Below, one piece after another: positions 9,701 to 17,663 of a stretch of 64,000 nt of DNA (its first letter is position 1; every line of letters begins with the position of its first letter). The position numbers and the translations under genes are program-made. Source of the stretch: an uncultured Tateyamaria sp. (GTDB lineage Bacteria > Pseudomonadota > Alphaproteobacteria > Rhodobacterales > Rhodobacteraceae). The DNA lies in assembly GCF_947488715.1 (NCBI RefSeq), contig NZ_CANLAG010000001.1, positions 124,001 through 188,000 of the forward strand, read 5' to 3'. Under the pieces are notes generated by a model. It searched no databases. It was given only the letters and a program-made list of their open reading frames with translations, and was not told the DNA's origin.

Positions 9701-11844
9701 TCACCGGCCTCCGCTCGTACCTCGTTCTCCGTTTTTGCCGCTTCAAGCGCCTCTGATCTGGCCTGCTCGGTGGCTTTGAGCAATCCGGTGAATTGAGGTG
9801 TTTCGTCCATATTGCCAAGCTGCAGCGACTTGATCCGGAACCGTGCATCAAGATTGGTTTGCCGCCAGACAAGCGGGGCGTCATCCCATTCGTTGACCAC
9901 CTTGAACCGGGGGTTCTTGGCCTGTTCCGCAAGGTCCTGAGCTGGATCCAGTTTATAGAAATGCCGTCCCAGAACGGCGACGCGCAGGCCCGGAAACTCG
10001 GACCAGTCCGACCACCATTCCCGACGCGACGTTTCCAACCGTTCTGCGAACTCTACCAGCCCGGTGTCCTTGAGATGCGAGTCCAGTGCGGCAAACGCCG
10101 TTCGTATCTGATTGCGCCGCTCCTGCCCCTGTGCGGTGTCTTGTGGATCAAGGGTGTTCCATGATTTGATCAACGCGCGGGCCAGCGTGATCTCGTCCTT
10201 TTCCGTCAGCCGGATTTTTTCTGGCTTTGCGCCGCTGGCAGGGAACCGGTTGATGTCGTGGAACAACCGATCAAAGTCCTTTTGCACCTCTTGAGATGCC
10301 CAAGGCTCTATGCGTGCGGTCCCTTTGGTCGCGTTGAGGTAAAATGCGATCTCGGCCCTTGCTGCGAACAGAGACGCGCTTGCTCCGGTCCAACTGCGCG
10401 AGCGCCGATTGTCGAAACTTTGGTCAATGAACAGCGTGTGCATCCCATAGTCTTTATAGAGGCTCTGGGTTTTGGATTTTGCACTCAGACGTGCGGCTTG
10501 CATGGCATCCCAAAGGCTGGACTGCTTGCCGGAAAACTCTGTTGCGGTGATGTAGTAAACGTTGCCGTAGGCGTCCCGACGGTCTGCTTCAAGTTCGAGG
10601 AAATCGCGCAATGGTTTGAGCACGTCGTGTTCAGATGTGCCCATCCCGAGAACCAGAATGTCAGACCCGGTAAAGACGGCGTGCCGGGCCTCGTCAAAGC
10701 TCTTTTTCTGATCGCTCGCGCCATAGTAGATGCGTTGGTAGTCCTTGGGCGTGACAATCATGTTCTTTGGATCGTCAATCCGTCCGTGCAAGTGGTGAAC
10801 CGATGCATCGTAGTTCGTAGGAAATGCACCAAAGGAAAACAGATCGGCCAATGTCTCGCGACGGCTCGAACTGCTGCGCACAACACGGCCCGATGGGCTC
10901 TCAAGTTTGACCGCGCGGCCAGGTTTGTAAGGCAGGTCGTCTAGCGCCTCCGAGCGTTCCTGTGTCAAGAATTGCCGAAAGTCGCGATAGGGTTCGATCG
11001 GTGTGGCGCGCCCTTCTTCAAAGAGCATCATCTCCAGTTCCAGATCATAGTTCAGCGTCAGAAACCGCCGCACGCCCAAACTGCGTCGCAACGTGCGCGC
11101 TGCGTCTATCCGCTCGATGTCGGATCGAATCCTGTCGATCTCTTTGACCGCCGAATGGTCTCCAAGGTCGAGCCCATCCAGCAGGTCCTGAAAACTGTGG
11201 CTGGACTTGAGACGATTGTCCTGCGGCGATTTCATGATGGTGAACTGCTCTGCAAAGATGCGTCGAAATTCAGACGTTTTGAACGCCATTCGGTCGAGGT
11301 CGCCGGTGTCTTTGACGACGGGGCCAAAGTGGTACTCTTCCCAACCACCTGCTGTAGCTTCGGTCGGGTGCGCGGCCTCCAGTTTCGTGAGCGCCAGTGC
11401 GCGCCGTTTGCTGAACGTGTGTTTGTTCAGGTCTTCCGGCATCAGCCCGTGACGTTCCAAAAGCGGGTGAATGTCATCAAAATAATCTTCGATCAATTCG
11501 ATCAGATGGCTGGGTTGAAAGTCGCTTTGCACCCTGAGGTCCTTGATTTCTTCAACAAGCGGGCCAAGCGTCTTTTTGAAATCTGTTACGATGTCTGATT
11601 GGGTCCCACCGTCCACCCAATTCTCGTGCGCCATCAATGCGGTTTGCAGCGCAAAGAACAGCTTGACGCCGCGCTCTGCAAATTCACCCCAAGTGGGCTG
11701 CCCAAATTTCAGAGATGTGCCAGACCCGGCAAAGGCAACAACACGACCGATGTTGAGCGCACGCAAAAGCGCCTGATGCCCAAACCTTTCAATGTCCGAA
11801 GATGTACGCGGCGTGCTTATTGCATTTTCATTATATGGAAACAC
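6778..11844 (-). CDS. SIR2-domain / P-loop-like / TPR giant protein, candidate anti-phage NADase
   Basis: I choose GTG 11844 as start because GGAG lies 7-8 bases upstream; the more upstream TTG at 11889 has no ribosome-binding site. The 1688-residue protein begins with a SIR2-like domain: FAGSGTSLKFGQPTW (glycine-rich NAD loop, about residues 38-52), TLNYD with the catalytic-type Asn near 264, HLHG with the catalytic-type His near 353, and VLGMGTSEHD near 400. A central segment has a degenerate Walker A-like IPPGGGKGRLL near 733 and an acidic hydrophobic strand, VAIFSYLDRLVDENGD, that could be Walker B. The C-terminal ~400 residues are helical with TPR-like pairs. Known families with this order (Avs5/SIR2-STAND) deplete NAD after sensing phage proteins. 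Function here is inferred. There is no export signal, and base composition is lower in GC than the flanks. Confidence 0.8.
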   Translation of the reverse strand: MFPYNENAISTPRTSSDIERFGHQALLRALNIGRVVAFAGSGTSLKFGQPTWGEFAERGVKLFFALQTALMAHENWVDGGTQSDIVTDFKKTLGPLVEEIKDLRVQSDFQPSHLIELIEDYFDDIHPLLERHGLMPEDLNKHTFSKRRALALTKLEAAHPTEATAGGWEEYHFGPVVKDTGDLDRMAFKTSEFRRIFAEQFTIMKSPQDNRLKSSHSFQDLLDGLDLGDHSAVKEIDRIRSDIERIDAARTLRRSLGVRRFLTLNYDLELEMMLFEEGRATPIEPYRDFRQFLTQERSEALDDLPYKPGRAVKLESPSGRVVRSSSSRRETLADLFSFGAFPTNYDASVHHLHGRIDDPKNMIVTPKDYQRIYYGASDQKKSFDEARHAVFTGSDILVLGMGTSEHDVLKPLRDFLELEADRRDAYGNVYYITATEFSGKQSSLWDAMQAARLSAKSKTQSLYKDYGMHTLFIDQSFDNRRSRSWTGASASLFAARAEIAFYLNATKGTARIEPWASQEVQKDFDRLFHDINRFPASGAKPEKIRLTEKDEITLARALIKSWNTLDPQDTAQGQERRNQIRTAFAALDSHLKDTGLVEFAERLETSRREWWSDWSEFPGLRVAVLGRHFYKLDPAQDLAEQAKNPRFKVVNEWDDAPLVWRQTNLDARFRIKSLQLGNMDETPQFTGLLKATEQARSEALEAAKTENEVRAEAGEPLYPTQFPASVARISIPPGGGKGRLLTYFTKQQKTSGAKDGETIWPFQTLFGDPKTLGAANRNYKACFMSHLTYALEFSGTMIAFARMLQNMLPLLRQEVTPEHQADPLWDEMLDHQFQERNDADPCISTLRDMFALFRRTCPETGWKTRMVAIFSYLDRLVDENGDAYSPHHRAFFRLVSGWNDANQHMQMPFDCVLINCYADQPIRYLSIEKPVNPKKDKRRNEVWAESNWRLRHDRRIALQHWTELDRVRPRIIFQEALERIARLPPIAVAQNPQDSADALSAALEIKEDVNDFLQLPSNLNKFMYRRVANGYFLAGLANTIWHLRAGDVQGFRDEWQRCISALDIAYAREKSRGLIEELMSIYRRLDREIVDLGLGTNDDPESDRRDAPPNRIGSTARNRNRERLRTMTIDHLALLQVPATPETLMTCPDVKSALHSVSRAENDTPLEILTQELNLLVGRGLASRYKRFADEVAGKTVPRYVYVLNTKVASVLRARANLEVYSQYRLMVFQPNAYPSQPERALKPDVIHLDRVDAVIRALVKSTHQDLVQKYWNIRRNEYTWPDDATIAAEMEQCNDKLRAAYALIRGTFSISVIARLAESSSTDKRIAPFDQYRTWTRKLLNTATLLRKIRERDMERRLNAAGPRFDVALPYNNSFLRDEVSWLYNERALVSFVQGRLFDALPLFEQAQVMLGNSSKRSAPQSQAATHRRIQMNFALAQVERGNIVSAQETLTRIVTETERRWDTDTPSVIHWMAKGFMALCHHLTNEFTRAKEDYEKVLDEIGAFNHPRAESIFRRHYGDLLRAMATSRNDPEYKEAISHLRSSEELALGIRATDLHHYAIMAQARLHRDMQDRGQALENLRRVEEYARSMGIQKMLSEVLKVRGEVLLAEGETTQAGFVTAQSIAISKRNGMRLRKISASIIQARILQARNQTKDAERLLNETITESQVLGYATKTSQAVSLIKAQ

Positions 11845-12047
11845 GTGTTTTGCTCCAATTGATTTTTGAAATTCACCCAAGCAGCCCAAGTTTGCGAAAA
11901 TACGCGGCCGAATGGATGATTATTCAATAAGTGTAACGGGCGGTTTCGCACTGTGGTGATGCGCACAGAAGGCCTAGGAAAACGAGGCGCTGGTCGCGAC
12001 ATTGCACCCTAGCCCCTGACGGCGGGATGCCGCGCACGCCTGTTTCC

Positions 12048-12476
12048 CTAACGGTTCTCGAGACTGAATTTCAGGTGGCTGCCGTCTTGCGCCGTTTCAC
12101 TCAAGAGCTCCGAAAACGGTTTCGGTTCGCTGTCCTTGAACTGCACGCTTGGCGTTTGCACTTGCCACATCCATTGTTCATCTGGTGCAGAGGATACTGT
12201 CTTTTGCCGGATCAGTCCGACCTTGTGATGCAGTTTAACCGCGAGCAGTTCCTGATCGCTTCCTCGCCCTTTGGTCTCAAGTCCCAACTCAACGCCCAGC
12301 GGATAGAGTTCCGTGCAGATGTATTGCAGTACGTCCAGCAGGTTTGTCGTTGCGGGCAGTTTCTTCAGTTTCGGGAGTGTAATCTGCGCGCTTCCCACGT
12401 GTGACGGTGCCGTTCCTCCCACTTTCACTTTCAATCCGACTTTTGAAAACTCAACAGTATAGTCGTCCAAATCCAT
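12048..12476 (-). CDS. Hypothetical protein upstream of the SIR2 gene
   Basis: The 142-residue protein starts at ATG 12476 with GGGGGA six bases upstream. It is predicted soluble and mixed alpha/beta, with a beta-rich beginning (YTVEFSKVGLKVKVGG) and a central helix LLDVLQYICTELYPLGVEL. I recognise no family. It is on the same strand as the SIR2-domain gene, with a 203-base gap, so it could be transcribed with it or independently. The leader gap suggests a separate promoter. It might be an accessory or regulatory partner of the candidate defence protein; this is inference from position only. Confidence 0.65.
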   Translation of the reverse strand: MDLDDYTVEFSKVGLKVKVGGTAPSHVGSAQITLPKLKKLPATTNLLDVLQYICTELYPLGVELGLETKGRGSDQELLAVKLHHKVGLIRQKTVSSAPDEQWMWQVQTPSVQFKDSEPKPFSELLSETAQDGSHLKFSLENR

Positions 12477-12831
12477 TGCATTCCCCCAATCCCTTAATAG
12501 TCGGGTATGCTAGCAGCGTTGCGCCTATGTATGTCAAGAAATGCTTATTCAGTTGACCTTGGGAAATGGACCAAAATGCGGATGGCTAAGGTAAGGCACA
12601 CCTACAATCCGTGACGGCAATAGGATGCAAAAAAGCGCATAGTACTGTTTGGCACAAAGAAGGAATCAGGGGGGTAGTATTCAGAAGAGGCGCAAAACAA
12701 ATGCGTCACAGTGCAAGATGTGGCAACCGTTTTGCGACCCGTAGTCAAAGCGAATAACATCGGCACCAGATACGTAAATGGCGATTAAACCGAAGTGCTA
12801 ACAACTGGCAGAACGGCGCGCGACCACTTTC
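12477..12831. other. Gene-free stretch between defence-like locus and biosynthetic operon
   Basis: About 355 bases without a credible coding frame. It is noticeably AT-richer than the flanks and holds the promoter side of the 142-residue gene as well as the 3' end of the carbamoyltransferase transcript. I see no clear terminator hairpin, tRNA fragment or repeat in it. Confidence 0.5.
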
Positions 12832-14538
12832 TCAGCACGGCTTTTCAATCAAAGTATCACCCAATAGAATAGCGTCCAAGCCACTGGTGGAAAACACAGC
12901 GAGTGCGTCTTCAACTGAATGAACAATCGGCTTGCCCATGACGTTAAAGCTTGTGTTCAGCACCACTGGGATTCCTGATCGCTCGCCAAAGGCGCAAACG
13001 AGGCGGTGCATCCATGGGGCATTTGTTGCGGTAACGGTTTGCAGTCGTCCAGTTCCATCCTCATGGACCGTCGCCGGTACAAGAGCGCGCTTTTCGGTAC
13101 GCCAGGGCAATGTGAGCGACATATAGGGCGAGGGTTGCGGACGTTCGAACCAATCATGGACGTCATCCATTCGGACCACAGGTGCAAAGGGGCGGTAAGG
13201 TTCGCGCCCTTTCACTTCAAGATTGATGCGATCCTTCATGCCAGCAACACTTGGGTTGGCAAGGATCGACCTGTGCCCTAGGGCGCGCGGCCCCCATTCC
13301 GCTCGTCCTCGCATCACGCCGACAATCTGACCTGCCGCCAGTCGTTCTGCCACCGCATCTTCACTATTGCTCGTGACATCGGTGACCCGACCACCCATGG
13401 CGAGGCGCTGTAGGTTCTGAAGGTTTGGTTCACTGCCCAGAAACGGAGAGCCGTCATGTTGTGGAATACTGGCAGTGCCGGTTTCTTTCATCCAGGAAAG
13501 AAGAGCAGCACCGACAGCGTTCCCATCGTCCCCCGGTGCAGGTGGGACAAAGACCTGGTCGAAGCCAAGCCGATTGGCAATGGTGCCGTTGTAAGAGGAG
13601 TTCAATGCGCACCCACCGGTCAGAATGAGGGGCCTTTCTTCTTCACCTGTTTGGGCTGCAGCCAAAACTTGATCGGCCAGCATCGCAAAGGCCGCTTGCC
13701 CACTGGCGGCAAGATCCGCAGCCATCATGATAGGTAAATCAGGATGGCGTGCATGCTTGGACATCTCCGCCTTGGCCTGGGCAAGCACATCTGCGCTTGC
13801 AAGTTCCGGTCGCCCTTTATTGATTTTGAGGACACTGGCGATGGTATCGCGCCATTCAGGCCGTATCGTCCCGTAAGCGGCCAGCCCCATTACCTTCCAC
13901 TCTTCGCCTGCCGACCAGTCAAACCCGCAGAGCTTGGTGATCCAGGCATACAGCGCCCCCAGGCTGCCTGGCCCCCATGACCGCCAGTGAAACGAAAGAG
14001 TCCGGTCCAAAAGCCGGAACGCGGATACCGCACCGACTTCACCTGTACCGTCCAGCACAAGGCAGGATGCGTTTCTGACGGGCGCAAAAGCGCAGGCGGC
14101 TACGGCATGGCATAAATGGTGATCGAAACGACGTGGCTCGGGCATGTCGCTGGCGAGGCCAAGCCGCATGAACGACACACCTACAGTGTGTTGTAGGTTT
14201 GCATGCAAGACGGGCAGCCAAGCTGCGTCAGCTTCATCCAAAAGGCCGTCACCAAAGAACATGCCCATGCCGCGTTCATGCGACTTTTTTGGGCGCTGGG
14301 TCGCGGCAGTTTGGCGCCACGTTGTCGCGACACGCAACGTGTCACGTCCAGTGTCAAACCCGGCGGCAGCCAATGCAGATTTAACATGCCCAAAATGATC
14401 GGGCAGAGCCCCCCACGCCCGCTTGTCCTGCAGCACGCGCTCCGTAGCCTCGGCAAACAGGATCGCGCCGTCTGGTCCCACCACCGCGAGTGCAGGATCG
14501 TGTCCCGAAGTTGAAAGGCCGAGATGAAACACCGCCAT
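12832..14538 (-). CDS. NodU/CmcH-family O-carbamoyltransferase
   Basis: The 568-residue protein has the full two-domain architecture of NodU, CmcH and TobZ. The N-terminal Kae1/TsaD-like domain carries HHLCHA (about residues 139-144; metal-binding His pair), LVLDGTGEVGAVS (ATP/phosphate loop) and GEEWKVMGLAAYG. The C-terminal domain carries GRAEWGPRALGHRSILANP and NTSFNVMGKPIVHS. These enzymes make carbamoyl-AMP from carbamoyl phosphate and ATP and transfer the carbamoyl group to a hydroxyl. It is the last gene of the five-gene operon, 43 bases after the acyl carrier protein gene. The expected acceptor is therefore a hydroxyl on the product of the acyl chain machinery, plausibly one installed by the operon's P450. 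Confidence 0.92.
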   Translation of the reverse strand: MAVFHLGLSTSGHDPALAVVGPDGAILFAEATERVLQDKRAWGALPDHFGHVKSALAAAGFDTGRDTLRVATTWRQTAATQRPKKSHERGMGMFFGDGLLDEADAAWLPVLHANLQHTVGVSFMRLGLASDMPEPRRFDHHLCHAVAACAFAPVRNASCLVLDGTGEVGAVSAFRLLDRTLSFHWRSWGPGSLGALYAWITKLCGFDWSAGEEWKVMGLAAYGTIRPEWRDTIASVLKINKGRPELASADVLAQAKAEMSKHARHPDLPIMMAADLAASGQAAFAMLADQVLAAAQTGEEERPLILTGGCALNSSYNGTIANRLGFDQVFVPPAPGDDGNAVGAALLSWMKETGTASIPQHDGSPFLGSEPNLQNLQRLAMGGRVTDVTSNSEDAVAERLAAGQIVGVMRGRAEWGPRALGHRSILANPSVAGMKDRINLEVKGREPYRPFAPVVRMDDVHDWFERPQPSPYMSLTLPWRTEKRALVPATVHEDGTGRLQTVTATNAPWMHRLVCAFGERSGIPVVLNTSFNVMGKPIVHSVEDALAVFSTSGLDAILLGDTLIEKPC

Positions 14539-14581
14539 TAGAGATCCTCAGACATCTGTCTTGGGCGTCGTAAAAACCGGA

Positions 14582-14833
14582 TCATCCGATTATGTCACCA
14601 TGCCCCGAAGCAACGGCTTCGAGGGCTTGTTTAACAGTTTCAAACTCAAGGAAAATCTCAGGCGATACGGGTTGCCCCATGGCTTCCTCAATCTCGAAGG
14701 CCAGCGAAACCATGTCCACCGAGTCTGCGCCAAGTTCGTCATAGCGCAGTTCAAGGTCCTTAGGGGTGACGGGGCGTTTAAGGTAGATAGCCAAACGCTC
14801 AAGCGCGAGAGAGGCGAGGTCAATATCGGTCAT
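14582..14833 (-). CDS. Acyl carrier protein
   Basis: This 83-residue acidic helical protein has the 4'-phosphopantetheine site at GADSVDM, with Ser38 in the canonical D-S-x-D context, and the conserved helix II/III pattern (FEIEEAMG, TVKQALEAV). It is a stand-alone carrier, distinct from the housekeeping fatty-acid ACP, which sits in fab operons. Its ATG overlaps the TGA of the P450 gene by four bases, so the two are translationally coupled. The fatty acyl-AMP ligase encoded upstream most likely loads it, and the P450 and thioesterase most likely act on the tethered chain. Confidence 0.93.
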   Translation of the reverse strand: MTDIDLASLALERLAIYLKRPVTPKDLELRYDELGADSVDMVSLAFEIEEAMGQPVSPEIFLEFETVKQALEAVASGHGDIIG

Positions 14834-16041
14834 AGCCTTGAAGGAATCCTTATCGGTAAATGCGCAAATCTTCGTACAGTTAAATCTTCGGCCAAAGTGC
14901 GCCCAGGCAAAGCTTCGATCGAACCCAGAGTTTCCAAGTGGCTCAATGTGATGGCCAGTGTTTTTCTAACCAATGGCATGGCAGAGCAAAGATGGCGCCC
15001 TCCACCAAACGCCACGTTTTTTGGGCGACCTGACTGGACTGCGTGTGGGCACTCAAAGGCTAACGGATCAAAATTTGCAGCCTGTAAAGACAGCTGCACG
15101 GCATCACCTTTGGCGATGTGCTGTCCGCTGATCACAGTGTCTTTCGTAGCGTAGCGCGCCGAGGTTTGTACGGGTGTGGAGATACGTATCATCTCGTCGA
15201 CCAGACAATGCTTGTCCGGCAACTGGCAATCATCGCTGCCTAGAGAAAGCGTGCCACCATTACTGTCCAACAAATGTGCAAGCCCCACAGTGAGAGCCCC
15301 GGCTTGCGTGTCCCCCCCAAGCAAGAGAAACGCCAGCAAGAACTCGCTCCGAGAAACAGCGGTATCTTCAAGGCCAGATTGTATCAGCGCGGCACCGACC
15401 TGGTCCATAAAGTCGGATGTAGTTTCCGTCTTGGACAGGTCCTGTAGGCGCTCAAGAACACTGTCCAGTTGTGCGCAGGCCTTTTGCATTTTCGCAACGG
15501 TTGATGCCGCTTGGACGGTCCCATCAAGCGCGGTGGCACAATGAAACGCGTGGCGCTCCGATGGTGGGACTCCGGCGAGATGCCCAAACACTTCGACGTG
15601 CAAACGGTCAGCGTAACCCGCCGCAAAATCTCCGCTTCCAGACTCTTGCATAACTTCCAAGAGCTCGGATGAGGTCTGTTCGTAGGCCTTTAGATAATCG
15701 GTGCCAATGCTGCCAAGCAGCCTGGCAAACGCGCTCCTGAGGGCAGCATGCCGTGGGCCATCATGCATAAACGGGATCCAATCGAGCGCCTTCAGAACGG
15801 CAGAGAGATCCATGTCAAACCGATCTTGAAGGCGTTCTACGCTATTGCGCCGCGTCCATACATGCAGGTTGGGATCGCGCAGCACCTCCAAAGCGGCAGA
15901 CCGTGAAAGAACAAGCCAGCGATTAGGATTGGATAGCCAAACCAAATCCCCGTATTCGCGCATGGGATCAAGCAACGTGTGCGGTGTTTTGACCATCGCG
16001 CGCGTATTGAGCCGCAGCGCAAGGGGGCTGTTCCGGCTCAT
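14830..16041 (-). CDS. Cytochrome P450
   Basis: The 403-residue soluble bacterial P450 shows the I-helix oxygen-activation motif LGGDTQ (about residues 240-245, with the acid-alcohol pair D-T), the K-helix EMIR (E-x-x-R) and the heme loop FGGGRHLCSAMPLVR with the thiolate Cys near 353. The residue two after Cys is Ala rather than the usual Gly, a tolerated deviation. No redox partner is encoded nearby, so ferredoxin and reductase must come from elsewhere. Four-base overlaps with the ligase gene before it and the ACP gene after it suggest it hydroxylates an ACP-bound acyl chain, as P450 BioI and NRPS/PKS-associated P450s do; that substrate is inferred. Confidence 0.93.
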   Translation of the reverse strand: MSRNSPLALRLNTRAMVKTPHTLLDPMREYGDLVWLSNPNRWLVLSRSAALEVLRDPNLHVWTRRNSVERLQDRFDMDLSAVLKALDWIPFMHDGPRHAALRSAFARLLGSIGTDYLKAYEQTSSELLEVMQESGSGDFAAGYADRLHVEVFGHLAGVPPSERHAFHCATALDGTVQAASTVAKMQKACAQLDSVLERLQDLSKTETTSDFMDQVGAALIQSGLEDTAVSRSEFLLAFLLLGGDTQAGALTVGLAHLLDSNGGTLSLGSDDCQLPDKHCLVDEMIRISTPVQTSARYATKDTVISGQHIAKGDAVQLSLQAANFDPLAFECPHAVQSGRPKNVAFGGGRHLCSAMPLVRKTLAITLSHLETLGSIEALPGRTLAEDLTVRRFAHLPIRIPSRL

Positions 16042-17663
16042 CTTTCAATGCCCTTCTGGTCTTGCCACAGTTCAAGGAAAGCATCCCGAGACGCGGCGCG
16101 GCGCACCTTCCCGCTGGTTGTGCGAGGCAGCGACCCGCGACGGACGACCGTCACACCTTCGCAACGAATATCCAGTCTGGCCCCCAGGAGCGAGAAAAAC
16201 GCCCTTTCGTTGAAAGCGGGTCCATCACGTCCACGTTCAACCAATACATGCAGCACCTCGGTTCCGTTTTGCGGAATACCAAATGCAACGACACCGTCTG
16301 CCGCACCTGCTTCTGGTTGTGACGCATAGACAATGGCCTCGATGTCTTCGGCCAAGACGTTGCGGCCGCGCAGGATGATGCGGTCGGCGTCGCGACCCGC
16401 TATGTAGATGTCGCCATCTACAATCATGCCCCAGTCGCCTGTCCTGATCGCTTTCTTGTCGTAAGGCACACGCCAGGATTGCCCTTGCGGTATGACACGC
16501 CCACAACCGCAACCTTTGATCCATACCTCTCCAAAGGTGCCGTGTTCCACACCTGCGCGCGAAATTGGTTCAACTATGTCGACCTCAACCCCTCCGCCGG
16601 GTTTGCCGAGGCAGGCAAGAGACTGTTCATTTTGCCTGCGAAGGAATTTGGGACCATCCTGCCTTTGACCTGAGGAAATCATAAGCACCGCCTCAGCCAT
16701 TCCGTACGATGGTGCAATTGCAGCTTTGGACAGGCCATACCTGCCCAACCGGTCGACGACCCTTCCAATGGTGTCTTCGCGCACTGGCTCGCCGCCACAG
16801 ATGAAAGTTTGCAGGCTGCTCAGGTCCCATTTCCCTTCGGGCGTCTTGTCCAGCCTGTTTACAAGCATATCGTAGGCGAAATTCGGACTGCTCGTAATCG
16901 TCGCGCGCCACTGGGTGAGATGATCCAGCCATTCCAGCGGATTCTGGATAAACACGCTTGGTCGGATCAATACTGATGGCTGACCAGCGTAAAGCGGTGC
17001 AAGGACACTCCCAACGAGCCCCATGTCATGATAAAGCGGCAACCAGTGAACACAGGTCCCATTTGGATCAAGCCCATAGGTGTCTCGAATGTGTTTGGCA
17101 TTGAGCGCGATGTCTTCAGGCGTCAACAAGACGGCCTTGGCAGCGTTGGTCGAGCCGGAGGTGAATTGCAGAAGTTGACCACCGGACAAGTCGAAAGTCT
17201 CATCTCGATTTGATCTGGGTCTTGTTGCTTTGCCAATCAGGTTGACGTCCAGTATCTCCGCTTCCGGCGCGAGTCTTTTCAAGTCTGCTGCACGTGCTTC
17301 CGTCAGATCATGCAGGATGATGTCGGGCTTGCCCGCATCTATGATTTGCTTGTTACGTTCGGCCAACCCAGCGTTCATTCCCCCTGCGGCTGGTATGACC
17401 GTTGCACCGCGCATCCAAGCTGCGATCATCGCGGTGACGAAAGTCTGCGCGTCACCGCAAAAAAGCATAACGCCTGTGTGTTTCGCGTCGGCCATGTCTG
17501 GCAGGGCATGGGCAACCGCTTCTGCATTCTTCCAAAGCTCGCCGACGCTCAACGTGTCGCCCAGCTCGCCACGGCGCCGCACGAAGCGAAATGCCGTGTG
17601 ATCGGGATGCGCCTGCACATTGGCCCATAGCGCAGCTAGGACAGAGTTCTCGTCGGCTGTCAC
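16038..17663 (-). CDS. Fatty acyl-AMP ligase (FAAL-type adenylate-forming enzyme)
   Basis: The 541-residue protein belongs to the ANL superfamily. It has the P-loop TSGSTNAAKAV (about residues 168-178), the acyl-adenylate motif LPLYHDMGLVGSVL typical of FAAL proteins, the A5-like YGMAEAVL, a GDWG motif and a C-terminal SGKVRR with the catalytic Lys. FAALs activate a free fatty acid as acyl-AMP and pass it to a carrier protein rather than to CoA. The start is GTG 17663, overlapping the thioesterase stop (GTGA). With a dedicated ACP encoded 1.2 kb downstream, it is the likely entry enzyme of the pathway. A fatty acyl-CoA synthetase role is less likely from the motif pattern. Confidence 0.9.
   Translation of the reverse strand: MTADENSVLAALWANVQAHPDHTAFRFVRRRGELGDTLSVGELWKNAEAVAHALPDMADAKHTGVMLFCGDAQTFVTAMIAAWMRGATVIPAAGGMNAGLAERNKQIIDAGKPDIILHDLTEARAADLKRLAPEAEILDVNLIGKATRPRSNRDETFDLSGGQLLQFTSGSTNAAKAVLLTPEDIALNAKHIRDTYGLDPNGTCVHWLPLYHDMGLVGSVLAPLYAGQPSVLIRPSVFIQNPLEWLDHLTQWRATITSSPNFAYDMLVNRLDKTPEGKWDLSSLQTFICGGEPVREDTIGRVVDRLGRYGLSKAAIAPSYGMAEAVLMISSGQRQDGPKFLRRQNEQSLACLGKPGGGVEVDIVEPISRAGVEHGTFGEVWIKGCGCGRVIPQGQSWRVPYDKKAIRTGDWGMIVDGDIYIAGRDADRIILRGRNVLAEDIEAIVYASQPEAGAADGVVAFGIPQNGTEVLHVLVERGRDGPAFNERAFFSLLGARLDIRCEGVTVVRRGSLPRTTSGKVRRAASRDAFLELWQDQKGIER

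Noticed and set aside
11845-11889. TTG start of the SIR2-domain gene
   Set aside because: No ribosome-binding site, whereas GTG 11844 has GGAG at good spacing.
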